Notes under the pieces: model-generated
The model's input: the letters and a program-made list of their open reading frames with translations, nothing else
What the model was told of the DNA's origin: nothing
The model's database searches: none
Position numbers and translations under genes: made by a program
In this document: positions 1-6,519 of the stretch, in pieces
How positions within the stretch are numbered: position 1 is the first letter of the stretch
Layout: each line of letters begins with the position of its first letter
IMG/VR virus record: IMGVR_UViG_3300031569_001093
Coordinates: 1-42,188 of that record
Length of the DNA: 42,188 bases
DNA from: a virus
Strand: one strand, 5' to 3'

Positions 1-446
1 CTGGAGCTCAAGGTGCAGCAGGTAATAATGGTAATACTGGAGCTCAAGGAGCCGCTGGTAATAATGGAGGAGATGGTAAAAATGGAGCTCAAGGTGCTGC
101 TGGTAACAATGGATCTAATGGTAACACTGGAGCTCAAGGTGCAGCAGGTAATAATGGTAATACTGGAGCTCAAGGAGCCGCTGGTAATAATGGAGGAGAT
201 GGTAAAAATGGAGCTCAAGGTGCTGCTGGTAACAATGGATCTAATGGTAACACCGGAGCTCAAGGAGCGGCGGGTAATACTGGAGGAACTGGAGCTCAAG
301 GAGCAGTAGGACCAAACTGGTTAGTAACAGTAAATGGAGGTAATGGTTCTGGTATTAAATCAGCTAATGTTGATACTAAATCAGGATGTGTTACATATAC
401 CTTAAATAATGGTACAACGTACGCGGTAGCAATATGTGAAGGATAA
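1..446 (+). CDS. collagen-like fibre protein, C-terminal part (5' truncated)
   Basis: The reading frame is open from base 3 to a TAA at 444-446 (147 residues). It begins with about 100 residues of Gly-X-Y triplets (GAQGAAGNNGNTG and relatives), rich in Gln, Asn and Ala as in bacterial and phage collagen-like proteins. A non-collagen tip of about 45 residues follows, with two Cys (GCVTYTLNNGTTYAVAICEG at the end). Phage collagen-like segments usually form the triple-helical shaft of tail fibres or head fibres, with a C-terminal head that binds the receptor or nucleates trimerisation. A fibre role is inferred from this architecture. The N-terminus lies outside the window, so total length and attachment domain are unknown. 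A second open frame over the repeats (13-309) is a product of the low-complexity sequence. Confidence 0.8.
   Translation, partial: GAQGAAGNNGNTGAQGAAGNNGGDGKNGAQGAAGNNGSNGNTGAQGAAGNNGNTGAQGAAGNNGGDGKNGAQGAAGNNGSNGNTGAQGAAGNTGGTGAQGAVGPNWLVTVNGGNGSGIKSANVDTKSGCVTYTLNNGTTYAVAICEG
3..254 (+). repeat. 126-bp tandem duplication in the collagen-like region
   Basis: Bases 3-128 and 129-254 are the same 126-bp unit (42 codons), differing only at the last base (ACT versus ACC, synonymous). A degenerate third copy starts at 255. Near-identity including wobble positions points to recent duplication or ongoing slippage that changes shaft length. Confidence 0.95.
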
Positions 447-457
447 TATAATTATAT

Positions 458-658
458 ATGAAAGTAATTAGATTTATAATAGCTTTATTTAAATATGTTA
501 TTTGGGGAGATCAAGTAACAACTGATAAATATAACAATAGGATGGCTATATGTGAACAGTGTACTTCTAGATGTGGTAATAAATGCTGTATATGTGGTTG
601 TTACTTAAGTAAAAAAGCTAAGTGGTCAACTGAAAGTTGTCCGAAAAATAAATGGTAA
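458..658 (+). CDS. small Cys-rich putative zinc-binding protein
   Basis: A 66-residue basic protein. After a hydrophobic N-terminal stretch (VIRFIIALFKYVIWG) it has clustered cysteines, CEQC then CGNKCCICGC, then a KAKW...CPKNKW tail. The paired Cys knuckles suggest one zinc-ribbon-like site. Short proteins of this pattern recur in phages of Gram-negative bacteria without an assigned function, and I do not name one. It starts 11 bases after the fibre gene stop and is followed 3 bases later by another Cys-containing small gene, so the small genes here probably share a transcript. Confidence 0.7.
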   Translation: MKVIRFIIALFKYVIWGDQVTTDKYNNRMAICEQCTSRCGNKCCICGCYLSKKAKWSTESCPKNKW

Positions 659-661
659 ACT

Positions 662-808
662 ATGGGTTGTGGTTGCGGTAAGGCTAAAGAGAAAAACACG
701 GAGAGGCAAACTACAGTTGCCAAAATAAGAAGTACAGTTAAAAAAGTTTGGGAATCAGCACAACCTGATCAACCAACTCATGTTATTAAAAGAATAAATA
801 AAAAATAA
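662..808 (+). CDS. 48-residue basic protein with MGCGCGK start
   Basis: ATG at 662, TAA at 806-808. The N-terminus is MGCGCGKAKEKN, followed by a Lys/Arg-rich helix-prone segment ending in KRINKK. It sits 3 bases after the upstream Cys-rich gene and 2 bases before the next start. The tight packing and clean start and stop support it as a real gene. The CxC pair could bind metal, but no function can be assigned. Confidence 0.6.
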   Translation: MGCGCGKAKEKNTERQTTVAKIRSTVKKVWESAQPDQPTHVIKRINKK

Positions 809-810
809 AA

Positions 811-996
811 ATGGACTCATTAACATCAAAGCCTTCGTGTATAAAGGATTTAAAAGAATTGGTTGATAACTTGACTGATCGTGATGTTGATATTAAAAAA
901 CATTTGAGTTGCATTAAATCAGTCTTAGAAGATAAAAGAATTAAGAATGACACAACTAAAATAAAGAAGATTAAACAAATCCTTAATAATGGCTAA
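811..996 (+). CDS. small hypothetical helical protein
   Basis: A 61-residue protein rich in Lys, Asp and Ile, predicted by eye to be alpha-helical, with two Cys (SCIKDL and SCIKSV) in similar local contexts. That suggests two related helices. Its last 8 bases overlap the next gene, which favours translational coupling. No family recognised. Confidence 0.6.
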   Translation: MDSLTSKPSCIKDLKELVDNLTDRDVDIKKHLSCIKSVLEDKRIKNDTTKIKKIKQILNNG

Positions 997-1318
997 CGGA
1001 GAACAGAATGGTTGGAATGAATATTCTAAACTTGTAATTGCAGAATTGGAAAGACTGAATGATGGGATAACAAATCTTAATAGTGAAATCCAAGATTTAA
1101 AAAGAGAAATAGCTGAACTTAAAGTAAAGGAAGACTTTGCTAAAGAGCTTTGGAAGTGGAAACAAGCAGTAGATGAGGTTGCTTCCCCTAGCCAATTAAG
1201 ATATACAGTTAAAGATGTAGCTGAATTAAAAACATTTAAAACACAAGCCATAACTATATGGGCTGTAGTACAATTAATAACAACAGCTGTCCTTGCATAC
1301 TTTAAATTTATTAAATAA
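989..1318 (+). CDS. coiled-coil protein with C-terminal membrane anchor
   Basis: 109 residues. Positions about 15-50 form a heptad-like coiled coil (ELERLNDGITNLNSEIQDL, then KREIAELKVKED). The last 25 residues contain one strongly hydrophobic segment (ITIWAVVQLITTAVLAYF) followed by a basic tail. An N-terminal coiled coil with a C-terminal transmembrane helix is the topology of XhlA-like and some holin-associated proteins, so a role in lysis or membrane association is possible. No sequence motif proves it. It lies among small genes just after the fibre gene, where phages often carry lysis functions. Confidence 0.65.
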   Translation: MANGEQNGWNEYSKLVIAELERLNDGITNLNSEIQDLKREIAELKVKEDFAKELWKWKQAVDEVASPSQLRYTVKDVAELKTFKTQAITIWAVVQLITTAVLAYFKFIK

Positions 1319-1344
1319 GATATATAAACAAATTAATACTAATA

Positions 1345-1791
1345 ATGATAGCAACAATAAATATTTTCGGAAACACTGACTGGGCTGTTAAAATAACTTC
1401 TCTATTACAAGATGGTGAATATGCTCAATATGATTCAAATAATTACAGTGAAGCACAGGACCTACCTTGGATTATTGCAGAAGAAAGTGGTGATGACAGA
1501 GCAGATGTTGCTACTGATTATTTAAATGCAGATACTACAGTATTTGATACTTTGTTTAAAGGTCTTGATGACTTAACTGGGGTTAATGTAGGTGATGGTT
1601 TAGTAGTGGGCCCAGGATCTTTAATTAGACCAACTACTGTTATTGGTAATCAAGTTTATATTGGAGCAGGTACAATTATTGATATAAATTGCATAATCAA
1701 AGATAATGTAACTATAGGTGATAATGTAACTATTACAGAAGGTTCTTTAATAGAGGCAGGTACTACTATCAAAAGCGGCTCTATAATTTAA
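1345..1791 (+). CDS. left-handed beta-helix (hexapeptide-repeat) protein
   Basis: 148 residues. From about residue 80 to the end there are imperfect hexapeptide repeats ([LIV]-G-x-x-x-x), for example VGPGSLIRPTTVIGNQVYIG and VTIGDNVTITEGSLIEAGTT, which build a left-handed beta-helix. The N-terminal 75 residues look like a small divergent alpha/beta domain (MIATINIFGNTDWAVKITSLL), similar in layout to the N-domain of PglD/NeuD acetyltransferases. The catalytic His region of PglD (V-[DE]-H-[DE]-C, present in the homologue at 14025) is absent. It may therefore be a structural beta-helix or a degenerate acyltransferase. A TATATAAACAAAT stretch at 1321-1333 could serve as promoter. Confidence 0.7.
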   Translation: MIATINIFGNTDWAVKITSLLQDGEYAQYDSNNYSEAQDLPWIIAEESGDDRADVATDYLNADTTVFDTLFKGLDDLTGVNVGDGLVVGPGSLIRPTTVIGNQVYIGAGTIIDINCIIKDNVTIGDNVTITEGSLIEAGTTIKSGSII

Positions 1792-1831
1792 TTCTAGTAT
1801 ATCTTTCAACTCTTATCTTTTTTTGTTATAA

Positions 1832-1845
1832 TTTATTTAAATAAA
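1832..1845. repeat. 14-bp perfect palindrome TTTATTTAAATAAA
   Basis: A perfect inverted repeat in the 74-bp gap before the gene at 1866, beside a TATAAT-like hexamer at 1827-1832. It could be an operator or simply AT-rich promoter DNA. Confidence 0.35.
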
Positions 1846-1865
1846 TAAACTATAAAATAAACACT

Positions 1866-2213
1866 ATGATAGACGATTGGCTAAACCAAAACCCAGACGA
1901 TGGATTTGATCCTAATGATCATGATATTGAAATGGATGAAATCGCAAAACTACACGCAATGGCAGATATGAAAGAAGATCAAGAAATATGGGCAAGAGAG
2001 CAGGCAAACAAATTCTATAATGATTTTGAGACCTTGGATATTAGTGATTCTATCTTAGCTGTAAATAGCTTAATTAAAACTAAAGTACTAAATATTGACC
2101 AAGTAAATACTATGCTTGGTAATATGATAGAAGTTTTTTCACAAGATGAAGAATATGAAAAATGCCATATATGTAATCAAATTAAAAAAGGTTTAAATAA
2201 TGATAGAATTTAA
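1866..2213 (+). CDS. small acidic hypothetical protein
   Basis: 115 residues. It has a very acidic N-terminal half (NPDDGFDPNDHDIEMDEIAK) and a C-terminal helical motif, DEEYEKCHICNQIKKGL. The C-terminus resembles the short UVR-type helical hairpin and closely resembles the C-terminus of the next gene product. The two genes overlap by 14 bases (ATG at 2200), so they are probably co-translated and may derive from a duplication. No function assigned. Confidence 0.6.
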   Translation: MIDDWLNQNPDDGFDPNDHDIEMDEIAKLHAMADMKEDQEIWAREQANKFYNDFETLDISDSILAVNSLIKTKVLNIDQVNTMLGNMIEVFSQDEEYEKCHICNQIKKGLNNDRI

Positions 2214-2481
2214 TTCTGACAGTATAGAGGATTTAGAAATAGAGGCTCAAAAGAGAGCTCATGAAGTTTCAGTTGAAGTAACTAAATCTGTAATTTCAGC
2301 TCTAGAACAAGGTGCTGATAAAGTTATAGTAGGTATGCTTAAAAACGTAGAATTAGATTTATCAGTTGAAAAATCTGGATTTCTTGAAGCATTAGAAACT
2401 AATTTAGTTAGATGCGAAGAAGCTGAAGAATATGAATTATGTAAACAATCTATTAAATGGATTAAAAAATTAAGAGTCTAA
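2200..2481 (+). CDS. small hypothetical protein, C-terminus similar to its upstream neighbour
   Basis: 93 residues, predicted all-helical. Its C-terminal AEEYELCKQSIKWIKKL mirrors the upstream DEEYEKCHICNQIKKGL. It is followed after about 65 bases by a terminator hairpin, so it is the last gene of this unit. No recognised family. Confidence 0.6.
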   Translation: MIEFNSDSIEDLEIEAQKRAHEVSVEVTKSVISALEQGADKVIVGMLKNVELDLSVEKSGFLEALETNLVRCEEAEEYELCKQSIKWIKKLRV

Positions 2482-2544
2482 GACACTTAAATATTTACCT
2501 TATATAATATAACTAAAGAAGTTTAAACATCTTTTAATGAACTG

Positions 2545-2566
2545 CTGGCTGATGCTAGCCTTTTTT
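2545..2566 (+). terminator. weak intrinsic terminator
   Basis: GGCT (2547-2550) pairs with AGCC (2557-2560), followed by six T residues (2561-2566). The stem is short, but the position is right: downstream of the small-gene cluster and before a promoter region. Confidence 0.5.
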
Positions 2567-2588
2567 GTTTAATAACTACAGTATTAAA

Positions 2589-2620
2589 TATTTTAATATT
2601 AAAATAATGATATTTTAATA
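2589..2620. repeat. 18-bp AT palindrome with a half-site repeat
   Basis: TATTTTAATATTAAAATA at 2589-2606 is a perfect palindrome. Its left half, TATTTTAATA, recurs at 2611-2620, offset by 22 bp (about two helical turns). It lies in the 186-bp gene-free gap between a terminator and the exported-protein gene at 2668. Operator-like, but such sequences also arise by chance in AT-rich DNA. Confidence 0.35.
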
Positions 2621-2667
2621 AAAAAAATCTTGAGTTTAAAATAAATACTAAAAATAGTTCTAATTTT

Positions 2668-3876
2668 ATGAAACCCCTAATTAACATTTTAATTGGATTA
2701 GTTATGTTAACATCAACTAATGCGAGTGCTCAAAATGATTCTTTCTTTTCTAATCTATATCAAGATTTTTTAAAGTATGGTACAATATACGGCGCTGGTG
2801 ATATAAGTAATTCTATTGAGGCTACTGAACCTACATATTTTTTAAGAACTAACCCAGACGGGAGTCTATACTCAATCCCAGATGTAGTAGATAATACACC
2901 AGTCTATCCTTTTGATTATAGATACGGTTTTGGAATTAGAAAACTTGCAAGATTTAATTATGAAAGAAAACCTAAAAACTTTTATGATGGAACTGAGGAG
3001 CAATTGACATTCTCTGCACCAACATCAGCTTTACCTGGTTTAGAGTATCAATTTCATTTTGAAAAAGAGAGATGGCGTGGAGAGGATTTTACTAACTATA
3101 GATTTTTTATAAAGCACACAGGAAAACATCACATAGTAAAAGTACAGACCAGAGAAGTTGGTAAAATTAATTTAAACTATAGTTCAGCTGAGGTAAGAGC
3201 TAGGTTACCAATAGGAGAAAAATTCAGTATATCAGCTGGAGCTATATTAAGAGGTCATGAAAGAGCATACGGTTATAATCCTGTAGAAATTTGGTTAAAT
3301 GAAACAGATCAATTTGGAAATCCTGTAAATCAATGGTATCAATTAGGAAGAGAGTATGGATATACTGATATTTTTTATACACAAACAAGTACAGATTATA
3401 ATACTGGAGGAGAAACTACAACACAAGATTGGTGTTGGGTAGATGCAGATGGAAATCAAGTAGCTCATTCAGATTTAGATTTTAGAGAATCAGTAATGCC
3501 TGGCTTAATGAATCGTTTTAATGGTGAAGCATGGGACTTGTTAGATCCTTGGATGGAGGTAGCCCCTATAATAGGTGTTGATTTTTATCACTATGAAAAT
3601 AGATTTTGGGTACATGCATATGCAAATTATATTTTACCACTTCATACATATATTGCTGGTGAAGAAGAATTCAGTTATTTAAATAGAAATAATTGGGGTA
3701 GAGGTGGACTAATACAGGATGCTGAGTTAGAACAATGGTCAGATTATTCATTTGGTACTTCATTAGGATTTAAAGTTAACAGAAATCTTGGTGTATTTGT
3801 AGAAGGTGAATTTTCAAAGATGTGGGATAGCAAATTATATCAAACAACTTTTGGCTTAAATTATACATTTAGATAA
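2668..3876 (+). CDS. exported protein, putative outer-membrane beta-barrel
   Basis: 402 residues. Residues 1-22 are a clear Sec signal peptide (MKPLINILIGLVMLTSTNAS, cleavage probably after SAQ or ASA). The mature part is rich in Tyr, Phe and Trp and in alternating polar/hydrophobic strands (KFSISAGAILRG, RFWVHAYANYILP, YSFGTSLGFKVN, LGVFVEGEFSK). It ends FGLNYTFR, an aromatic-rich last strand like those of outer-membrane barrels. This suggests a protein delivered to the host outer membrane or periplasm during infection, for instance for receptor masking or superinfection exclusion. It is followed after one base by a one-TM protein and then by a second exported protein, so 2668-4601 looks like an envelope-directed operon. 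No homologous family recognised. Confidence 0.7.
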   Translation: MKPLINILIGLVMLTSTNASAQNDSFFSNLYQDFLKYGTIYGAGDISNSIEATEPTYFLRTNPDGSLYSIPDVVDNTPVYPFDYRYGFGIRKLARFNYERKPKNFYDGTEEQLTFSAPTSALPGLEYQFHFEKERWRGEDFTNYRFFIKHTGKHHIVKVQTREVGKINLNYSSAEVRARLPIGEKFSISAGAILRGHERAYGYNPVEIWLNETDQFGNPVNQWYQLGREYGYTDIFYTQTSTDYNTGGETTTQDWCWVDADGNQVAHSDLDFRESVMPGLMNRFNGEAWDLLDPWMEVAPIIGVDFYHYENRFWVHAYANYILPLHTYIAGEEEFSYLNRNNWGRGGLIQDAELEQWSDYSFGTSLGFKVNRNLGVFVEGEFSKMWDSKLYQTTFGLNYTFR

Positions 3877-3877
3877 A

Positions 3878-4162
3878 ATGGCAAAGGAATTAAATGAAAA
3901 CATAGATTTTAAAGTTAGTATAAAAACTCTTTTAGCATTAGGTGCAGCAATGGCAACTGTTATCAGTATGTGGTTTGTATTACAGGCAGATATAGAAGAA
4001 GCTAGAAAATTACCTAAGCCTCCTATAGAACGTATAGAATATGACCTAAAAGATGAATTAATTAGACAAACCATTATGGATACACAAGATGATGTAGAAT
4101 CTATATTAGAAGAATTAGAAAAAATTGATAAACGTCTTTATGAATTACAAAAACAAAGGTAA
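3878..4162 (+). CDS. single-TM coiled-coil protein (spanin-like topology)
   Basis: 94 residues. It has a short N-terminal tail, one transmembrane helix at about 14-36 (IKTLLALGAAMATVISMWFV), then a charged coiled coil to the end (DVESILEELEKIDKRLYELQ). A membrane helix followed by a periplasmic coiled coil is the layout of inner-membrane spanins (Rz-like), though no partner lipoprotein is evident. It lies between two exported proteins with 1-base gaps. Role in lysis or envelope remodelling is inferred from topology only. Confidence 0.65.
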   Translation: MAKELNENIDFKVSIKTLLALGAAMATVISMWFVLQADIEEARKLPKPPIERIEYDLKDELIRQTIMDTQDDVESILEELEKIDKRLYELQKQR

Positions 4163-4163
4163 T

Positions 4164-4601
4164 ATGAAAAATCTTTTGATCATAATATGTTTATTGCTAA
4201 ACACAATTGCATTTTCACAAGATCAGCGTAACTTCTTAAAATGGGTATCAGATAAAACCTTCGAAGAAAAGGTTACTGGTTATGGTGCATATGAAGATCA
4301 CGCAGATCATGATGTTATTGTTGTAGAATTTTATGCAGAGTTTAATAAAGATAATGCATTTAAGGATTGGGCTAAAATTGATAAGTTAGACGGAGTTAAA
4401 TACTATAGAGTTGATATTGCAACATCTCCTAAGCTAAAGAAAGAACTCAGAATTAGAATGGCACCAACTTTACTTCTTTATGTTAAAGGTGATGCTTATA
4501 TTAAATTTACAGCAAAGGCAGGGTTAGATCTTAAATGTCCTGTAGATTATGACAAGCTTGTCAGAGCAATAGAAATTGTAAAAGAAGAATCTCAATATTA
4601 A
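4164..4601 (+). CDS. exported thioredoxin-fold protein lacking the CxxC site
   Basis: I start at ATG 4164, one base after the previous stop, because this places a typical signal peptide first (MKNLLIIICLLLNTIAFSQ). An upstream in-frame ATG at 4125 would bury it. The 145-residue product has the thioredoxin pattern: a strand VIVVEFYAEF (51-60), a helix, a strand YYRVDIA, and the cis-Pro loop RMAPTLLLYVKG (Pro101). The active-site position that normally reads WCGPC is FNKDN here, so no redox cysteines are present. It is probably a non-catalytic binding or adaptor protein in the periplasm. Another thioredoxin-like family with lost cysteines is possible. Confidence 0.75.
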   Translation: MKNLLIIICLLLNTIAFSQDQRNFLKWVSDKTFEEKVTGYGAYEDHADHDVIVVEFYAEFNKDNAFKDWAKIDKLDGVKYYRVDIATSPKLKKELRIRMAPTLLLYVKGDAYIKFTAKAGLDLKCPVDYDKLVRAIEIVKEESQY

Positions 4602-4602
4602 C

Positions 4603-4639
4603 TTAAAACATTTCTGATTTATTACATATAATAATAAAT
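4603..4639 (+). promoter_or_regulatory. two-box phage promoter
   Basis: TTAAAAC at 4603-4609, a 17-bp spacer, then TATAATAATAAAT at 4627-4639, 6 bases before the ATG at 4646. It matches nine other sites in this window. The second box resembles the T4 late promoter TATAAATA. Confidence 0.65.
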
Positions 4640-4645
4640 CAATCT

Positions 4646-4849
4646 ATGAGTGATTCTATAAGTAAGTACTATGAACAACAAGAAGAGCTGCAAATAACTA
4701 ACCGCAGATCAGCAATCCGAAAAGAATTATCAGCTATTAGAAAAGAAGCTGGTTTAATTGGGGATCCAAACCTTTCAGATCTTGAATGGTTTTTAACTAA
4801 CAGAGAAAAGATAACAAAAAATCGTAAGATTATTGATCTTATTGGATAA
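4646..4849 (+). CDS. small hypothetical protein
   Basis: 67 residues, mostly charged helix (SAIRKELSAIRKEAGLIGD), ending KIIDLIG. It is transcribed from its own two-box promoter immediately upstream. No family recognised. Confidence 0.6.
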   Translation: MSDSISKYYEQQEELQITNRRSAIRKELSAIRKEAGLIGDPNLSDLEWFLTNREKITKNRKIIDLIG

Positions 4850-4857
4850 TAGTGAAA

Positions 4858-4930
4858 GTTATTAACAATTTCTAAAATAATTATGAAATTCCTGTAAATT
4901 CTCCCGAAAGTATGTAATTATATTAATATA
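4858..4930 (+). promoter_or_regulatory. promoter-like repeated block, copy 1
   Basis: A 23-bp element at 4858-4880, GTTATTAAC..TTTCTAAAATAA, matches 5338-5360 at 19 of 23 positions. It is followed by AT-rich sequence (AATTATATTAATATAACA) before the gene at 4954. Three adjacent small transcription units start after related blocks, suggesting an early or middle promoter class. Confidence 0.4.
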
Positions 4931-4953
4931 ACAATATATCAATATAACATACT

Positions 4954-5142
4954 ATGAACAAAATTAAAACTCCATTAAAAGAACTTATACAAGAATTAGA
5001 ATCCGAGCTGTGTCATAAAAATACACGAGAAGGATTAAAATATGCAATTGCCATAGCAAAGAGCATGCTCAAAAAAGAAAAAGAAATAATGTGCTGGTTT
5101 GCAGATGAATGGCATGAAATGAAAATAAATAAAAATTTTTAA
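4954..5142 (+). CDS. small hypothetical protein
   Basis: 62 residues: a helical N-terminus (LKELIQELESELCHK), a second helix with IAIAKSMLKKEKEI, then CWFADEWHEMK. It is an isolated short unit between two promoter-like blocks, as seen for early phage genes that modify host functions. No function can be read from the sequence. Confidence 0.6.
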   Translation: MNKIKTPLKELIQELESELCHKNTREGLKYAIAIAKSMLKKEKEIMCWFADEWHEMKINKNF

Positions 5143-5146
5143 AAAA

Positions 5147-5193
5147 AACAAGAAATCTTGGTACGAATCCCAATTAAATTGATTATATTTATA
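5147..5193 (+). promoter_or_regulatory. promoter-like repeated block, copy 2
   Basis: AACAAGAA at 5147-5154, then 22 bp, then AATTGATTATATTTATA at 5177-5193. The same two parts with a 21-bp gap occur at 5359-5404, and GAATCnCA is shared between them. TATATTTA could act as the -7 element of a Bacteroidetes-type promoter. Confidence 0.5.
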
Positions 5194-5216
5194 ATATAAT
5201 TAAAAAACTAAAAACC

Positions 5217-5333
5217 ATGAATAGTACACAACTAATAATGATCGCAAACAAACTGTATCCAAATAAATCTGTATTTAATCTTACTAAAACCGAAAGAGAA
5301 AAGGTTATGGATATCTATTATGACTATAATTAA
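5217..5333 (+). CDS. 38-residue hypothetical protein
   Basis: ATG at 5217, TAA at 5331-5333. The product starts MNSTQLIMIANKLYPNKSVF and ends VMDIYYDYN. It follows a promoter-like block by 23 bases and ends 4 bases before the next block, so it forms its own short unit. Its coding status rests on this position and a clean frame. Confidence 0.5.
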   Translation: MNSTQLIMIANKLYPNKSVFNLTKTEREKVMDIYYDYN

Positions 5334-5337
5334 AATT

Positions 5338-5404
5338 GTTAATAACTTTTTCTAAATTAACAAGAATTTATGGCCGGAATCGCATAGAATTGATTATATT
5401 TATA
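5338..5404 (+). promoter_or_regulatory. promoter-like repeated block, copy 3
   Basis: This copy combines both shared parts: GTTAATAAC..TTTCTAAATTAA (5338-5360, like copy 1) and AACAAGAA-N21-AATTGATTATATTTATA (5359-5404, like copy 2). It precedes the sigma factor gene at 5436. Confidence 0.5.
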
Positions 5405-5435
5405 TATTAATAATAAAACAAAAAACGGAAACTAT

Positions 5436-6002
5436 ATGAACACATTACTTTACAAAGACATTGCAAAAAACATTAATTCAGCTGATCCTGTATTATCTAA
5501 TATGAGATTAGTTGTACATCTTGCTAAAAAATATCAAGGTATGGGATTACAACTAGAAGATCTAATCCATGAAGGTACAATCGGATTATGTAGAGCAAGA
5601 GATAAATTTGATTCTACAAAAGGTGCTAAATTTTCTACATACGCTGCTCAATGGATTAAGGCTACAATCCGACAAGCATTAAATAATAAGAGTAGAACAA
5701 TTAGAGTACCTGCTCATAAAACCCATATCCCTGATATAGGTCCTAAAGTATCTGAATTGGATCCAACATATCAAGGTACTTATGAATCTCATATTGAACA
5801 ATCCCACGAAGAATCTCACCTTAAGCATAAGATAGAAAACTTAATAGGTAAACTTAAACCAAGACAACAAGAAATTATTAAAATGAAATTTGGTATCGAT
5901 TGTAATGAAATGAAAACTATTGAAATTGCAAAGCAATTAAATATTACTGTTCAATCTGTAAATGGAACTATTCGTAATGCAATTAAAATTATGAAAGGTT
6001 AA
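5436..6002 (+). CDS. sigma-70 family RNA polymerase sigma factor
   Basis: 188 residues. Region 2 is very clear ([19 protein letters not shown], then [18 protein letters not shown] with the RTIRVPAH signature that follows region 2.4 in RpoD-like factors). The C-terminus carries region 4 with a helix-turn-helix ([15 protein letters not shown], then [19 protein letters not shown]). Region 1 is missing and region 3 is reduced to a short linker, so it is a minimal primary-like sigma. It would bind host RNA polymerase core and direct it to phage promoters. It is distinct from the gp55-like late sigma at 33945. Its own upstream region is a repeated promoter-like block, suggesting early or middle expression. 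Confidence 0.9.
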   Translation: MNTLLYKDIAKNINSADPVLSNMRLVVHLAKKYQGMGLQLEDLIHEGTIGLCRARDKFDSTKGAKFSTYAAQWIKATIRQALNNKSRTIRVPAHKTHIPDIGPKVSELDPTYQGTYESHIEQSHEESHLKHKIENLIGKLKPRQQEIIKMKFGIDCNEMKTIEIAKQLNITVQSVNGTIRNAIKIMKG

Positions 6003-6003
6003 T

Positions 6004-6516
6004 ATGATAGAGAAAATAATTTTATATGCCAAAACATTACAACCTTTATTGAAATGGATTAAAGATAATCCTGATGATAAAGAGATTAAGTACACTGTAA
6101 CAAGACTTATCAGGTTTTATAGTAATACCCCTAAAGAATTAGGACTCCCTTATATGTATTCGAGCGCCGCTCTACAAGAAGCTATTAAACTAGATATAGA
6201 TGATCCTGCAGAAAAGCTAAAGTGGATTACATGGAGAGAACAAACAAATAAAAGTGGTTTAAAAGATATTGGTAGAAAAAATGGTATATTTCATTTAGAG
6301 CATATTGTCCCTATATCTCAAATAGCAAAAAAGCTTTATAAACTAGATAATCTTGATCTCGTAATCCCTATCTATAAAATACTAGTAGATAATTTTAAAA
6401 TAGCATGGATTTTAAAATCTGAACAAAAAATACTTGATAGTATTAACCGGAGTGGAATAAGAACTCCTGAACTTTTAACAAACCTAAATATCCATATAAA
6501 AGGATTTAATAATTAA
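6004..6516 (+). CDS. hypothetical protein with possible HNH-like motif
   Basis: 170 residues. The centre reads FHLEHIVPISQIAKKLYKLD, where LEHIVPIS resembles the first half of an HNH/His-Me finger motif ([DE]H-x-x-P). A C-terminal EQKILDSINRSGIRTPE could supply further residues. No Cys4 zinc knuckles are present and the second His is not obvious, so nuclease activity is uncertain. It starts one base after the sigma factor stop and ends 3 bases before the DNA glycosylase, so the three are co-transcribed. Confidence 0.5.
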   Translation: MIEKIILYAKTLQPLLKWIKDNPDDKEIKYTVTRLIRFYSNTPKELGLPYMYSSAALQEAIKLDIDDPAEKLKWITWREQTNKSGLKDIGRKNGIFHLEHIVPISQIAKKLYKLDNLDLVIPIYKILVDNFKIAWILKSEQKILDSINRSGIRTPELLTNLNIHIKGFNN

Positions 6517-6519
6517 CAT

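Noticed and set aside
13-309. Met/Leu/Glu-rich frame over the collagen repeats
   Set aside because: The other frame gives regular Gly-X-Y triplets and continues to a natural stop at 446. The 13-309 frame is a by-product of the repeat.
4125-4601. Longer start for the thioredoxin-fold protein
   Set aside because: It would overlap the previous gene by 38 bases and place a polar leader before a clear signal peptide that begins at 4164.
6004-6516. Homing endonuclease responsible for gene rearrangement
   Set aside because: Only a partial HNH-like LEHIVP motif is visible and the gene does not adjoin either polymerase breakpoint, so the claim is not supported.
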